Made by a program: the position numbers and the translations under genes | Notes under the pieces: generated by a model | What the model saw: only the letters and a program-made list of their open reading frames with translations | The model's database searches: none | Told to the model about the DNA's origin: nothing | Shown: positions 9,136 through 16,602 of the stretch, one piece after another | How the letters are laid out: each line of letters opens with the position of its first letter | How positions within the stretch are numbered: position 1 is the stretch's first letter | Origin: Prevotella sp. | Lineage (GTDB): Bacteria > Bacteroidota > Bacteroidia > Bacteroidales > Bacteroidaceae | Length of the DNA stretch: 39,572 nucleotides | Reading direction: 5' to 3' | Assembly (NCBI GenBank): GCA_017618275.1 | Contig: JAFZUS010000111.1 | Span: forward strand, 1-39,572

Positions 9136-11316
9136 ATGAAAAAGTTATTATTTGTAACCGCAGTGTTACTGGGAACAATACTGACGCAAGGCGCTGCACA
9201 GACTGAGACACGACAACTGAGTATCGACACGAAGTCGCTGGGCATCGAGATCAGTCCCACGTTGAGTGGCATTTTCTTCGAGGACATCAACCAGTCGCTC
9301 GACGGTGGAATCTGTGCACAGATGATCCAGAACAATTCCTTCCAGGCGTACAACGTGCCTGATGGCCCTGCCAACGAGTTCTCGCAGAGCGACACCATCT
9401 TCTTCGGATGGACGGTGGTGAGCAAGGACGGTGCCGTAGGCAAGGCCCGTGCCGTGAGCGACCACCCGCTGGTGACTCTGGAGCGCAAGTACGACTACGA
9501 TCCGAACGACAAGTACGACGATGAGTTGCGCTATGTGCAATATTGTGTGCGCTTCGACATCCAGAAGGCAGGTGCTGGCTATGGTATTGCTGCCAACGGC
9601 TATGGTATCACTCCCAGTTCACGTGACCGCGGCGCCATCTACAGCAACAACACCCAGCGCCCGTCATTGGCTGTAGAGGCTGGTGTGGGCTATGACCTCG
9701 GCCTCTATCTGCAGGGCGAGAAATATAAGGGTAAGGTGAGCGTATGGCTGGAGGATATCGATGGTCAGGTGAACTCGAATGTCATCAAACTGCCGAAACT
9801 GAAGGATGCGTGGAAGAAATATACGGGATGCCTGAAGGCCCTGCGCACGAAGGACAGCCGACTGGTGATTACAGGCGACAAGGCAGGGACCTTCTTCCTC
9901 GATTTTGTGACGCTGTTGCCTGAGGCCTCAAAACTGTGGAAGGACGGCAAGGACGGACCCTTCCGTAAGGATTTGATGGAAGCCCTCGCCGCCCTGCATC
10001 CGAAGTTCATGCGCTTCCCTGGCGGCTGTGCCTCGGAAGGTCCCAACTACTTCGGACAGGTGTTCTGGAAGAACAGTGTGGGAAAGCCCGAGGAGCGTAT
10101 CGGGTTCCGCAATCACTGGGGCTACTGGACGTCGCAGTATGTGGGTTTCTATGAGTATTTCCTCATGGCAGAGTCGCTGGGTGCCAGTCCGCTGCCTGTG
10201 CTCAACAACGGCGTGACCTGCCAGTTCGTGGGTCATTCGTATATCGCACCTCTCGAGACCGAGGCCGACCGCAAACGGTTCCACGATATCTTCGTGAAGG
10301 ATGCCCTCGACCTCATTGAGTTCTGCAACGGTCCCGTCACCTCAAAGTGGGGAAAACTCCGTGCCGAGATGGGTCATCCCGCCCCGTTCAACCTGAAGTA
10401 CCTCGGTGTGGGCAACGAGAATCAGGGCAAGGAGTTCTGGGAGCGTTTCGACATCATGTACAAAGCCATCAAGGCGCAGTATCCCGACATCATCATCGTC
10501 TCTACCGCCGGTGCCCGTGATGCCGGACGTGAGTTCGACAACAACTATGCAGAGATCGATGCGCACTATCCCGACACCTACGTAGACGAACACTATTATA
10601 AGAATGACGAGTGGTTCTTCAGTCAGGGCAACCGATATGCGCCTGGTGCCAAGCGCGGCAAGGACGGCCTGACCTACGACCGTAGCCGTCCGACACGTGT
10701 CTTCGTGGGTGAGTTTGCCAACAACAACACCAACAACGCCTATCGTTCCACTCTCGCTGAGGCTGCTTATTGGCTCAGTCTGGAGCGCAACTCCGACATG
10801 GTGGTGATGGCGGCTTATGCACCGCTGTTCTGCAAGAAGGGCTATAACAAGTGGAACTCCAACCTCATCTGGTTCGACAACCGAGGCCTGTGGCGCACCA
10901 CGAACTACTACTATCAACAACTCTTCTCACTCGGTGGCAACCGTGCGCTGAAGTATCAGGATGTCAAAAATGGTACGGAGATCGACGAAAAGGTCTACAC
11001 TTCGCCCACCATCGATACGAAGACGGGTACCGTCTACCTGAAGTTCGTGAATGCCGAGGCGAAGGATAAGCAGGTCAGCATCAGCCTGGATACTACTGAT
11101 GCTTATACCGCCGAGGTAGAATACATGACTGCCCACGACACCAACGTGAAGAACCAGGGCGACCAGAACTATTATTCGAGTCATCCCGATGTGCCTGTCG
11201 ACTTCAACTATGCTGAGGCCATCACGCCACAAACAAAGTCCATCGGCACGGTGAAATCATCCTTCACCTTCACGATACCCGAGAACGCCGTCGGCGTGCT
11301 GCGATTGAAAAAGTAA
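9136..11316 (+). CDS. GH51 alpha-L-arabinofuranosidase
   Basis: This 726-residue secreted enzyme should release arabinofuranose side chains from arabinoxylan. A signal peptide spans about residues 1-21. The N-terminal region has the GH51 hallmark G-I-F-F-E-D-I-N-Q-S-L-D-G-G, then a carbohydrate-binding-like beta domain (about 130-270), then the (beta/alpha)8 barrel. Within the barrel, E428 in V-G-N-E-N-Q is the predicted acid/base and E526 in F-V-G-E-F-A the predicted nucleophile; assignments are by family pattern. The C-terminal beta domain typical of alpha-L-arabinofuranosidases ends the protein. It is co-transcribed with the GH115 and CE1 genes, consistent with coordinated debranching of glucuronoarabinoxylan. 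Confidence 0.92.
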   Translation: MKKLLFVTAVLLGTILTQGAAQTETRQLSIDTKSLGIEISPTLSGIFFEDINQSLDGGICAQMIQNNSFQAYNVPDGPANEFSQSDTIFFGWTVVSKDGAVGKARAVSDHPLVTLERKYDYDPNDKYDDELRYVQYCVRFDIQKAGAGYGIAANGYGITPSSRDRGAIYSNNTQRPSLAVEAGVGYDLGLYLQGEKYKGKVSVWLEDIDGQVNSNVIKLPKLKDAWKKYTGCLKALRTKDSRLVITGDKAGTFFLDFVTLLPEASKLWKDGKDGPFRKDLMEALAALHPKFMRFPGGCASEGPNYFGQVFWKNSVGKPEERIGFRNHWGYWTSQYVGFYEYFLMAESLGASPLPVLNNGVTCQFVGHSYIAPLETEADRKRFHDIFVKDALDLIEFCNGPVTSKWGKLRAEMGHPAPFNLKYLGVGNENQGKEFWERFDIMYKAIKAQYPDIIIVSTAGARDAGREFDNNYAEIDAHYPDTYVDEHYYKNDEWFFSQGNRYAPGAKRGKDGLTYDRSRPTRVFVGEFANNNTNNAYRSTLAEAAYWLSLERNSDMVVMAAYAPLFCKKGYNKWNSNLIWFDNRGLWRTTNYYYQQLFSLGGNRALKYQDVKNGTEIDEKVYTSPTIDTKTGTVYLKFVNAEAKDKQVSISLDTTDAYTAEVEYMTAHDTNVKNQGDQNYYSSHPDVPVDFNYAEAITPQTKSIGTVKSSFTFTIPENAVGVLRLKK

Positions 11317-11343
11317 GATTTTAAGCATTGTTTATCAAGTGAT

Positions 11344-13137
11344 ATGAGAAAAATTACAATTACACTTTTATTGATTCTCCTTACGGCCTTGCAGGCATCT
11401 GCCTATAAGAGAGAGTCAATTAACATCAACGTGAATGGCAAACAGCGCAACATGGTGGTCTTCACCCCCACTAAGTTGCCAGCCAAGTCGCCCCTGTTTA
11501 TCGTCACACACGGCATGAACCAAGACCCCGAATACCAGTATGGTTCCGACAAGATGTACGAGATGATCGACACGGCCAAGTTTGTCATCACCTACCTGCG
11601 GAGCGACGGCAGTACATGGGATGTGTGGGGTGGTGGCGATCAGGCCTTTGTCCTGAAGACTATCGACGAGATGGCAAGCCGTTTCGACATCGATACCGAT
11701 CGCGTCTACTGGTCGGGCTTCTCCATGGGCTCGATGCTCATCCACAGCAGCATTGGCAACATGCAAAACAAAATAGCGGCTTTTGCACCCACCAGCGGTA
11801 TCATGCAGAACTCAACACCTTGGACCAACTGCAAGAAGCCCGTCAACCTGCTGGAGGTCATTGCATACGACGACAATGTGTTCGGCTACCAACAATACGA
11901 CATTCATGGCTACATTGAAAAATATGCCAAGCACGACAAACATACGAAATACTCGAAGACTACCAGTTATAAGCCGATCAGCAGCAGTTGGTTCAACGGC
12001 GACCTGGAGAAGTGGACCGGGGGACCTAATGGCGGCGAAGTATGGCTCTACTCCTATAACAACGGTGGACACTGGCCCATGGACCTGAACCGTCACCTGA
12101 TCTGGAATTTCTGTAAGAGATTCTCGCTGAATCAGCCAAAGGTGAAAATCACTGAGCCGGCAGGCGATATCACCCATCTCTATTTGGCACCGCCCGAAAA
12201 GATGGTCTTCCCAGACATCACAATTGGTGCCACCGCCCAAGCCGTCAGTGGCGAGGTGGCAAAGGTGGACTTCTATGACGGTAGGAAACTGATAGGCTCG
12301 CAGGAAGCCTCTCCCTACACGGTGACGCTGACAGCCCCTGCATCCGGTAAGCACAATCTGCGCGTAGAGGTGACTGACGACAAGGGTAAGACGGCGGAGG
12401 CTTGGTGCCTCGTGAATTATGCTACGACAAAGAGTTCATACAACCTGTTGCAGAATCTCAAGATCGAGGGTACGGTACCACAAGACTGGTATGCGTGCAG
12501 TGGTTCTACCAAACGTAGTGGTGGTGGGCTTCCTTATACCGCAGGACCTCGCACCCTGCGTTTCACAAGTACCACCCGTGCCTTCCAGTATGGTTTGCTG
12601 GTTCAAAATACTTCGGGAAAGGAGAAGGCCGCGTGGGCACGATTCGGCGACAAGGAAGGCCGTTCACGTATGACATTGCACGAGGGACATTATGTCATCA
12701 AGTACAAAGTGTGCAACTGGAACCGGCCTGAGTTCTCACCGGTGACCATTGCCATCGAGGACCTTAACGGTCAGGAAATTGTCTCTCAAACATATACGCC
12801 CACCGTGAATATCGGTAACAAAACGGACAATAAGTTCACAGGAGTCACCCAACAGACCTTTGAGTTCGATATTCCAAAGACGGGCGATTATGTCATTGCC
12901 ATCTATGCCGATGCTGTTAGGAATGCCGATTTCGTGCTGGGACAACTCAGCATTCAGGCGATGGAATTCTATGATACAGGTATCAAGGATATCCTCAACG
13001 ACGATTTGCAAATTATGAAAAACGGATGCTATGACCTCAACGGACGTAAGATAGATGAAAGCCAGTGGTCGAACGGTCAATTGTCCCCAGGCATATACAT
13101 CATCCATGGCCGTAAAGTCGTGATTAAGCGAGAATAA
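11344..13137 (+). CDS. Multidomain CE1-type carbohydrate esterase (feruloyl/acetyl-xylan esterase-like) with C-terminal sorting-like tail
   Basis: The 597-residue protein has a signal peptide (about 1-20) and an alpha/beta-hydrolase domain to about residue 262. The nucleophile is S127 in G-F-S-M-G-S, H243 in G-G-H-W-P is the likely general base, and D176 or D177 in A-Y-D-D-N is the likely acid. An Ig-like domain follows (about 267-360), then a beta-sandwich (about 365-540) that may bind carbohydrate. The tail, with C-Y-D-L-N-G-R-K and P-G-I-Y-I-I-H-G-R-K-V-V-I, matches the short C-terminal domain of many Prevotella secreted proteins, related to type IX secretion signals. It probably cleaves ferulate or acetyl esters on xylan; which one cannot be told from sequence. 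It ends the enzyme operon and is followed by a terminator hairpin. Confidence 0.82.
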   Translation: MRKITITLLLILLTALQASAYKRESININVNGKQRNMVVFTPTKLPAKSPLFIVTHGMNQDPEYQYGSDKMYEMIDTAKFVITYLRSDGSTWDVWGGGDQAFVLKTIDEMASRFDIDTDRVYWSGFSMGSMLIHSSIGNMQNKIAAFAPTSGIMQNSTPWTNCKKPVNLLEVIAYDDNVFGYQQYDIHGYIEKYAKHDKHTKYSKTTSYKPISSSWFNGDLEKWTGGPNGGEVWLYSYNNGGHWPMDLNRHLIWNFCKRFSLNQPKVKITEPAGDITHLYLAPPEKMVFPDITIGATAQAVSGEVAKVDFYDGRKLIGSQEASPYTVTLTAPASGKHNLRVEVTDDKGKTAEAWCLVNYATTKSSYNLLQNLKIEGTVPQDWYACSGSTKRSGGGLPYTAGPRTLRFTSTTRAFQYGLLVQNTSGKEKAAWARFGDKEGRSRMTLHEGHYVIKYKVCNWNRPEFSPVTIAIEDLNGQEIVSQTYTPTVNIGNKTDNKFTGVTQQTFEFDIPKTGDYVIAIYADAVRNADFVLGQLSIQAMEFYDTGIKDILNDDLQIMKNGCYDLNGRKIDESQWSNGQLSPGIYIIHGRKVVIKRE

Positions 13138-13143
13138 AAATAA

Positions 13144-13170
13144 GAGGGTGTGCCATTTTGACACACCCTC
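13144..13170. terminator. Bidirectional terminator hairpin between the esterase gene and tRNA-Leu
   Basis: GAGGGTGTG (13144-13152) pairs perfectly with CACACCCTC (13162-13170). T-rich sequence follows on both strands: ATTGCTTTT on plus, and TTATTTTTATT when read on minus. It can therefore end both the esterase transcript and the convergent tRNA transcript. Confidence 0.8.
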
Positions 13171-13189
13171 ATTGCTTTTGGTACTTTCG

Positions 13190-13271
13190 TACCCAGAGCC
13201 GGGGTCGAACCGGCACGGGTTGCCCCACTGGTGTTTGAGACCAGCGCGTCTACCGATTCCGCCATCTGGGC
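13190..13271 (-). tRNA. tRNA-Leu, anticodon CAA
   Basis: On the minus strand the 82-base sequence starts GCCCAGA, which pairs with TCTGGGT before discriminator A. It has a D-arm, an anticodon stem CTGGT/ACCAG around loop CTCAAAC (anticodon CAA, reading UUG), a short variable arm and the T-loop GGTTCGAACC. The short type II variable arm and total length fit leucine. The 3' CCA is not encoded; CGA follows the discriminator base. A good upstream promoter is visible at 13297-13327. Confidence 0.95.
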
Positions 13272-13296
13272 ATTGCACTTAACCTCAAAAGCGCTG

Positions 13297-13327
13297 CAAA
13301 GGTACTACAATTTTCTGAAACTGCAAA
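13297..13327 (-). promoter_or_regulatory. Promoter for tRNA-Leu
   Basis: On the minus strand TTTG (13327-13324), a 19-base spacer and TACCTTTG (13304-13297) form a full match to the Bacteroidota primary-sigma consensus. It lies 25 bases before the mature tRNA 5' end. Confidence 0.8.
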
Positions 13328-13354
13328 GAATTATGGTAAAAAAATAAAAAATAC

Positions 13355-13386
13355 TTGTTTATATCAATAATAATGCTTATCTTCGC
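13355..13386 (+). promoter_or_regulatory. Promoter for manC
   Basis: TTG at 13355-13357 and TATCTTCG at 13379-13386 (one mismatch to TAnnTTTG) are separated by 21 bases. The manC ATG lies 37 bases further on. The element is divergent from the tRNA-Leu promoter, with the two -33 boxes about 28 bases apart. Confidence 0.55.
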
Positions 13387-13423
13387 AGCATAAAAGTGTG
13401 ACTATAAGTATTGTCTAATATAA

Positions 13424-14512
13424 ATGGAATATAGTAAGGATTTTTGCGTGATTCTCGCAGGAGGTCGCGGAAAACGTTTGTGGCCATGTAGCAGAGAGAC
13501 GATGCCCAAGCAGTTTATCGACTTCTTCGGAACGGGAAGGACACAGTTGCAGGCCACCTATGACAGAATAGTGAAACTATTGCCGGTAGATCATATCTAT
13601 GTATGTACCTGTCGGGATTATCTGGAACTGTCGAGGGAACAGTTGCCCGATGTGCCTGAGCTGAATTTCATCGTAGAGCCCATCAACCGAAATACGGCGC
13701 CGAGTGTGGCTTGGGCTGCCGTCAGGATATTGAGGCGTCAGGCGGATGCCAACTTGATTGTGTTACCGTCGGATCAGATGGTACTGAACGAGGCTTCGTT
13801 TTCTCGAAGTGTGGAACTCGGCTTCAGTTATGTCGCGGAAAATGATGTGCTGATGGTGATGGGTGTCAAACCGACGCGCCCAGAACCGGGTTACGGCTAT
13901 ATCCAGATGGGTGACATGAGTTGTAAGCCGGATGTGTATGCCGTCAAGTCGTTTACGGAGAAACCTGAACGGGAGTTCGCCACGCTGTTTATGAACAGTG
14001 GCGAGTTCTACTGGAACACGGGTATCTTCCTCTCGAATGTGAGTTTTCTGTTGAAGTCGTTCGAGCAGATATTCCCTGATGTGCTCCGAAAACTGAAGTA
14101 TGACCGACTGAATTTCACCTACGAGGAGGAGATGGAGTTTGTGGCACATAACTATCCTCGCTATCCGAATATCTCGCTCGACTATGCCGTGTTGGAGCAG
14201 TGCAAGAACGTGTTTGTGATGCAGTGTGACTTCGGCTGGGCCGACTTAGGTACGTGGCACGCCATCTATGAGTCGATGAGCAAGGTGGAGGGTGATAATG
14301 TGGTAATCGATTCGATGGTAGAACTTGAGGACTGTAAGAATAATGTGATCAAACTGCCGAAGGGAAAGATCGGCGTGTTTAATGGCCTTGAGGGCTATAT
14401 CGTGGCGGATAGTGAGGATGTGCTGTTGGTGTGTAAGAAGAATGATGACTCTTCGCTCATCCGCAAGTATGCCAGTGAGATAGGACTTAAATACGGCGAT
14501 GGGTTTGTCTAA
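13424..14512 (+). CDS. manC: Mannose-1-phosphate guanylyltransferase
   Basis: This 362-residue enzyme makes GDP-mannose from mannose-1-phosphate and GTP, feeding capsule, O-glycan and GDP-fucose synthesis. The nucleotidyltransferase signature V-I-L-A-G-G-R-G-K-R-L-W-P lies at about residues 9-21, followed by M-P-K-Q-F. Further family motifs are V-E-P-I-N-R-N-T-A-P-S, V-L-P-S-D-Q, F-T-E-K-P and F-Y-W-N-T-G-I-F. It is the short, single-domain form without the C-terminal mannose-6-phosphate isomerase half. Its last codons lie inside a palindrome shared with the convergent HIT gene, so the two stop codons overlap. Confidence 0.93.
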   Translation: MEYSKDFCVILAGGRGKRLWPCSRETMPKQFIDFFGTGRTQLQATYDRIVKLLPVDHIYVCTCRDYLELSREQLPDVPELNFIVEPINRNTAPSVAWAAVRILRRQADANLIVLPSDQMVLNEASFSRSVELGFSYVAENDVLMVMGVKPTRPEPGYGYIQMGDMSCKPDVYAVKSFTEKPEREFATLFMNSGEFYWNTGIFLSNVSFLLKSFEQIFPDVLRKLKYDRLNFTYEEEMEFVAHNYPRYPNISLDYAVLEQCKNVFVMQCDFGWADLGTWHAIYESMSKVEGDNVVIDSMVELEDCKNNVIKLPKGKIGVFNGLEGYIVADSEDVLLVCKKNDDSSLIRKYASEIGLKYGDGFV

Positions 14513-14526
14513 GCGACAAACCCATC
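14498..14526. terminator. Perfect 12-bp palindrome forming the 3' ends of both manC and the HIT gene
   Basis: GATGGGTTTGTC (14498-14509) and GACAAACCCATC (14515-14526) are exact reverse complements around loop TAAGC. The left arm encodes the end of manC and the right arm, read on minus, the end of the HIT gene. Both stop codons fall in or beside the loop. T-rich stretches follow on plus (TTGAATTTTC). It probably works as a two-way transcription end. Confidence 0.7.
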
Positions 14527-14904
14527 TTGAATTTTCTGAGCGATTTCCTTGAATTCCTCTTCCGTTAGTTTTAACTTCTCACGGCGGAAATCCACATCCT
14601 GTTCCGACTGCATCGGAATGAGGTGGATATGGGCATGGGGCACTTCGAGACCCAGCACCACTTGAGCCACCTTCTTACAGGGGAAGGCTTTTTTGATGGC
14701 GAGGGCCACCTTCTTGGCGAAGACCTCAAAGCGTGCAATCTCATCGTCGTCCATATCGAAGATGTAGTCTACTTCGCGGCGGGGAATCACAAGGGTGTGA
14801 CCCTTCACCAGCGGGTTGATGTCGAGGAAGGCATAGAACTCCTCGTTCTCGGCGCATTTGTAACTGGGAATCTCCCCAGCAGCAATCTTTGAAAAGATAT
14901 CCAT
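14509..14904 (-). CDS. HIT family nucleotide hydrolase (histidine triad protein)
   Basis: The 131-residue cytoplasmic protein belongs to the Hint/HIT branch, which hydrolyses nucleoside phosphoramidates or related nucleotide conjugates. The catalytic triad motif H-A-H-I-H-L occupies residues 90-95 with the middle catalytic histidine at 92, followed by I-P-M. The N-terminal I-F-x-K-I-A-A-G-E-I-P and the V-I-P-R-R pattern are typical of the bacterial group. Length is usual for the family. It is downstream of greA on the same strand, separated by a 58-base gap that contains a heptad repeat. The physiological substrate is not predictable. Confidence 0.92.
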   Translation of the reverse strand: MDIFSKIAAGEIPSYKCAENEEFYAFLDINPLVKGHTLVIPRREVDYIFDMDDDEIARFEVFAKKVALAIKKAFPCKKVAQVVLGLEVPHAHIHLIPMQSEQDVDFRREKLKLTEEEFKEIAQKIQDGFVA

Positions 14905-14930
14905 AATTGTTATTTTAATGTGTAATCATC

Positions 14931-14965
14931 ATTACTAATTACTCATTTCTAATTACTAATTATTA
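14931..14965 (-). repeat. Five tandem 7-bp units between greA and the HIT gene
   Basis: ATTACTA, ATTACTC, ATTTCTA, ATTACTA, ATTATTA (plus-strand reading) are contiguous and end on the greA stop codon. This is the same 7-bp period as at 3599-3626 and 18534-18575 but with a different unit sequence. Confidence 0.8.
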
Positions 14966-15430
14966 CCCGACGGTGATTCTGTCGATACGGAGTTTGATGG
15001 TGCCACGTGGAATCTTCACTTCCACCTCGTCGCCTACCTTGTGGTTCAGGAGTCCCTGTGCGATTGGGGTCTTGATGGAGATCTTGCCCTCGCGGAGGTT
15101 GGCCTCACTCTCGCTGACGATGGTGTAGGTCATCTTGGCCTTGTTGGTCATGTTGGTCATCTCCACCTTCGAGAGGATCTGCACGGCATCGGTACTCAGG
15201 CGACTGGTATCCACAACCTTGGCCTCTGAGATGGTCACCTTCAACTGGTTGATCTTGTCTTCCAGATGAGCCTGAGCCTCCTTGGCGGCATCATACTCGC
15301 TATTTTCACTCAAGTCACCCTTCTCGCGGGCTTCAGCAATGGCTGCTGAGGCCTTGGGGCGCTCGATGCTTTCTAAACGTTTCAGTTCGGCTATCAGTTT
15401 GTCGTAGCCTTCTTGTGACATATATGCCAT
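14963..15430 (-). CDS. greA: Transcription elongation factor GreA
   Basis: GreA rescues backtracked RNA polymerase by stimulating transcript cleavage. I chose the ATG at 15430 (M-A-Y-M-S-Q-E-G-Y), giving 155 residues, the normal family length. The ATG nine codons upstream adds a non-conserved leader. The N-terminal coiled-coil has the family signatures R-P-K-A-S-A-A-I-A-E-A-R-E-K-G-D-L-S-E-N-S-E-Y, including the acidic D and E tip residues. The C-terminal FKBP-like domain ends with V-E-V-K-I-P-R-G-T-I-K. Its leader contains a terminator-like hairpin downstream of a strong promoter (see 15473-15511). Confidence 0.95.
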   Translation of the reverse strand: MAYMSQEGYDKLIAELKRLESIERPKASAAIAEAREKGDLSENSEYDAAKEAQAHLEDKINQLKVTISEAKVVDTSRLSTDAVQILSKVEMTNMTNKAKMTYTIVSESEANLREGKISIKTPIAQGLLNHKVGDEVEVKIPRGTIKLRIDRITVG

Positions 15431-15472
15431 GATATTTACTATTTGACTATTTAACAATTTTCATTAGGCGGA

Positions 15473-15511
15473 CAAAAAAGAAAGAATCCCGACGTTCTGC
15501 TGTCGGAATCC
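15473..15511 (-). terminator. Terminator or attenuator hairpin in the greA leader
   Basis: On the minus strand GGATTCCGAC pairs with GTCGGGATTC (10 bp including two wobbles) around an 8-base loop, followed by TTTCTTTTTT. It lies 48 bases downstream of the end of the PAP2 gene, so it can end that transcript. It also lies inside the leader produced by the promoter at 15547-15578, so it could attenuate greA. Confidence 0.7.
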
Positions 15512-15546
15512 TCGGTGCTATCATGTCTTATCCTTACTTTCGTTTG

Positions 15547-15578
15547 CAAAGGTAGACATTATTTTCGAAACTTACAAA
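15547..15578 (-). promoter_or_regulatory. greA: Promoter for greA
   Basis: On the minus strand TTTG (15578-15575), a 20-base spacer and TACCTTTG (15554-15547) match the Bacteroidota consensus fully. Part of it overlaps the last codons of the PAP2 gene. The expected transcript has a leader of about 110 bases before the greA ATG. Confidence 0.75.
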
Positions 15579-16530
15579 TTTTTCCGCCAAAAAAATGCAA
15601 AACGGTATAAATCACGATGGCAGAGACCCAGCCGGCAAAGACATCGACGGCATAATGGGCATAGATATACACGGTAGAGAGACATAGTAGCACAAATACG
15701 GGAACCATGACCCAGAAGAGCCATCGGCAACGGGTTTTCCAAGCCAGGAATACCAGAATGGTAGTGATTCCAACATGACTGCTGGGGAAGGCTGCCGTGG
15801 GTCGTTCGCCTGCATCATGGGCGTGTTCCACCATGTGGTAGAAGAAACCGTCGCTCCATCCGGGCAGCGTCACCATCTCCTGATGGTCGGCGAAGTAGTG
15901 GCCTAAGTCGGGGAATATGCCTTGGGCAATCTGATCCATACCTACCGCCGGATAATAGAACTGCGGTCCGGCGACTGGGAGGAAGATGAAGATGACGTAA
16001 TAGGCAAAGAAGGCTGTTAGGATGATAAAGGTGGCACGCTCGAACTCTGCATATCTACATAGGAAATAGTAGAGGGTGACGAGGGCTATCAATGGGAAAT
16101 ACGAGGTATAGCCAAAGTGCATCAGTTCACTGAACACTGGATGACTGAATGTCTGCGAGAAAAGCAGGGCAGGTTGAAAACCGAACAACTGTTGGTCATA
16201 GGTGGCGAAGAGGTGGTCGTAACAGGGGAAGATCCTGTTCAACTCATAGGTATCGGGATACCACCACGACAATAGGCCCATCTGGGCCACTACGCGACAG
16301 AAGATGGTGAAACGACAGGGATACAGTCGGTAGACAAACCAGAGGGCCAACGTCATCATCACAATGCGGAAACGCCCCCATAGCATCGGTTCTGGGTTCT
16401 GTACCTTCGTATAGGTGAACAGAATCAGCAACAATGTCAGCAGCAGATAGCCCATGATGACCCATTCCACAGTCAACAGCCCCTTCCGCGGCTTCTTCTC
16501 AATCGCAAATATGTCTCTTATAAATCTCAC
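15559..16530 (-). CDS. PAP2-superfamily integral membrane phosphatase/lipid phosphotransferase
   Basis: The 323-residue multi-spanning membrane protein has the two C-terminal PAP2 motifs: F-P-S-S-H at about residues 248-252 and the H292/D296 pair in Y-A-H-Y-A-V-D-V. The usual K-x6-R-P first motif is degenerate (perhaps the G-E-R-P at 241-244). The layout, with an aromatic R-F-R-I segment and the P-V-A-G-P-Q-F-Y loop, resembles the PAP2_3 subgroup that includes inositol phosphorylceramide synthases. The product could act on phospho- or sphingolipid head groups or on polyprenyl phosphates. The start is a GTG inside the first unit of an 8-bp tandem repeat, which is an unusual position. It follows the epimerase gene on the same strand. 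Confidence 0.8.
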   Translation of the reverse strand: MRFIRDIFAIEKKPRKGLLTVEWVIMGYLLLTLLLILFTYTKVQNPEPMLWGRFRIVMMTLALWFVYRLYPCRFTIFCRVVAQMGLLSWWYPDTYELNRIFPCYDHLFATYDQQLFGFQPALLFSQTFSHPVFSELMHFGYTSYFPLIALVTLYYFLCRYAEFERATFIILTAFFAYYVIFIFLPVAGPQFYYPAVGMDQIAQGIFPDLGHYFADHQEMVTLPGWSDGFFYHMVEHAHDAGERPTAAFPSSHVGITTILVFLAWKTRCRWLFWVMVPVFVLLCLSTVYIYAHYAVDVFAGWVSAIVIYTVLHFFGGKICKFRK

Positions 16531-16602
16531 CTTCTCACTTTCTCACCTTCTCACTTTCTCACCTTCTCACCTTCTCACTTTCTCACCTTCTCACCTTCTC
16601 AA
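16526..16602 (-). repeat. 8-bp tandem repeat array (nine units) joining the epimerase stop to the PAP2 start
   Basis: Nine consecutive units of CTCACCTT or CTCACTTT (16526-16597) plus a partial tenth fill the whole gap. On the minus strand the unit reads GTGAGAAG or GTGAGAAA. It supplies the TGA stop of the epimerase at one end and the GTG start plus purine-rich ribosome-binding sequence of the PAP2 gene at the other. Length variation between strains is likely. Confidence 0.9.

Noticed and set aside
12736-13278. Minus-strand frames that run through the tRNA (one beginning M-Q-C-P-D-G-G-I-G-R-R-A, another M-A-E-S-V-D-A-L-V-S)
   Set aside because: Both are the familiar spurious translations of a tRNA-Leu gene continued into the antisense of the esterase.
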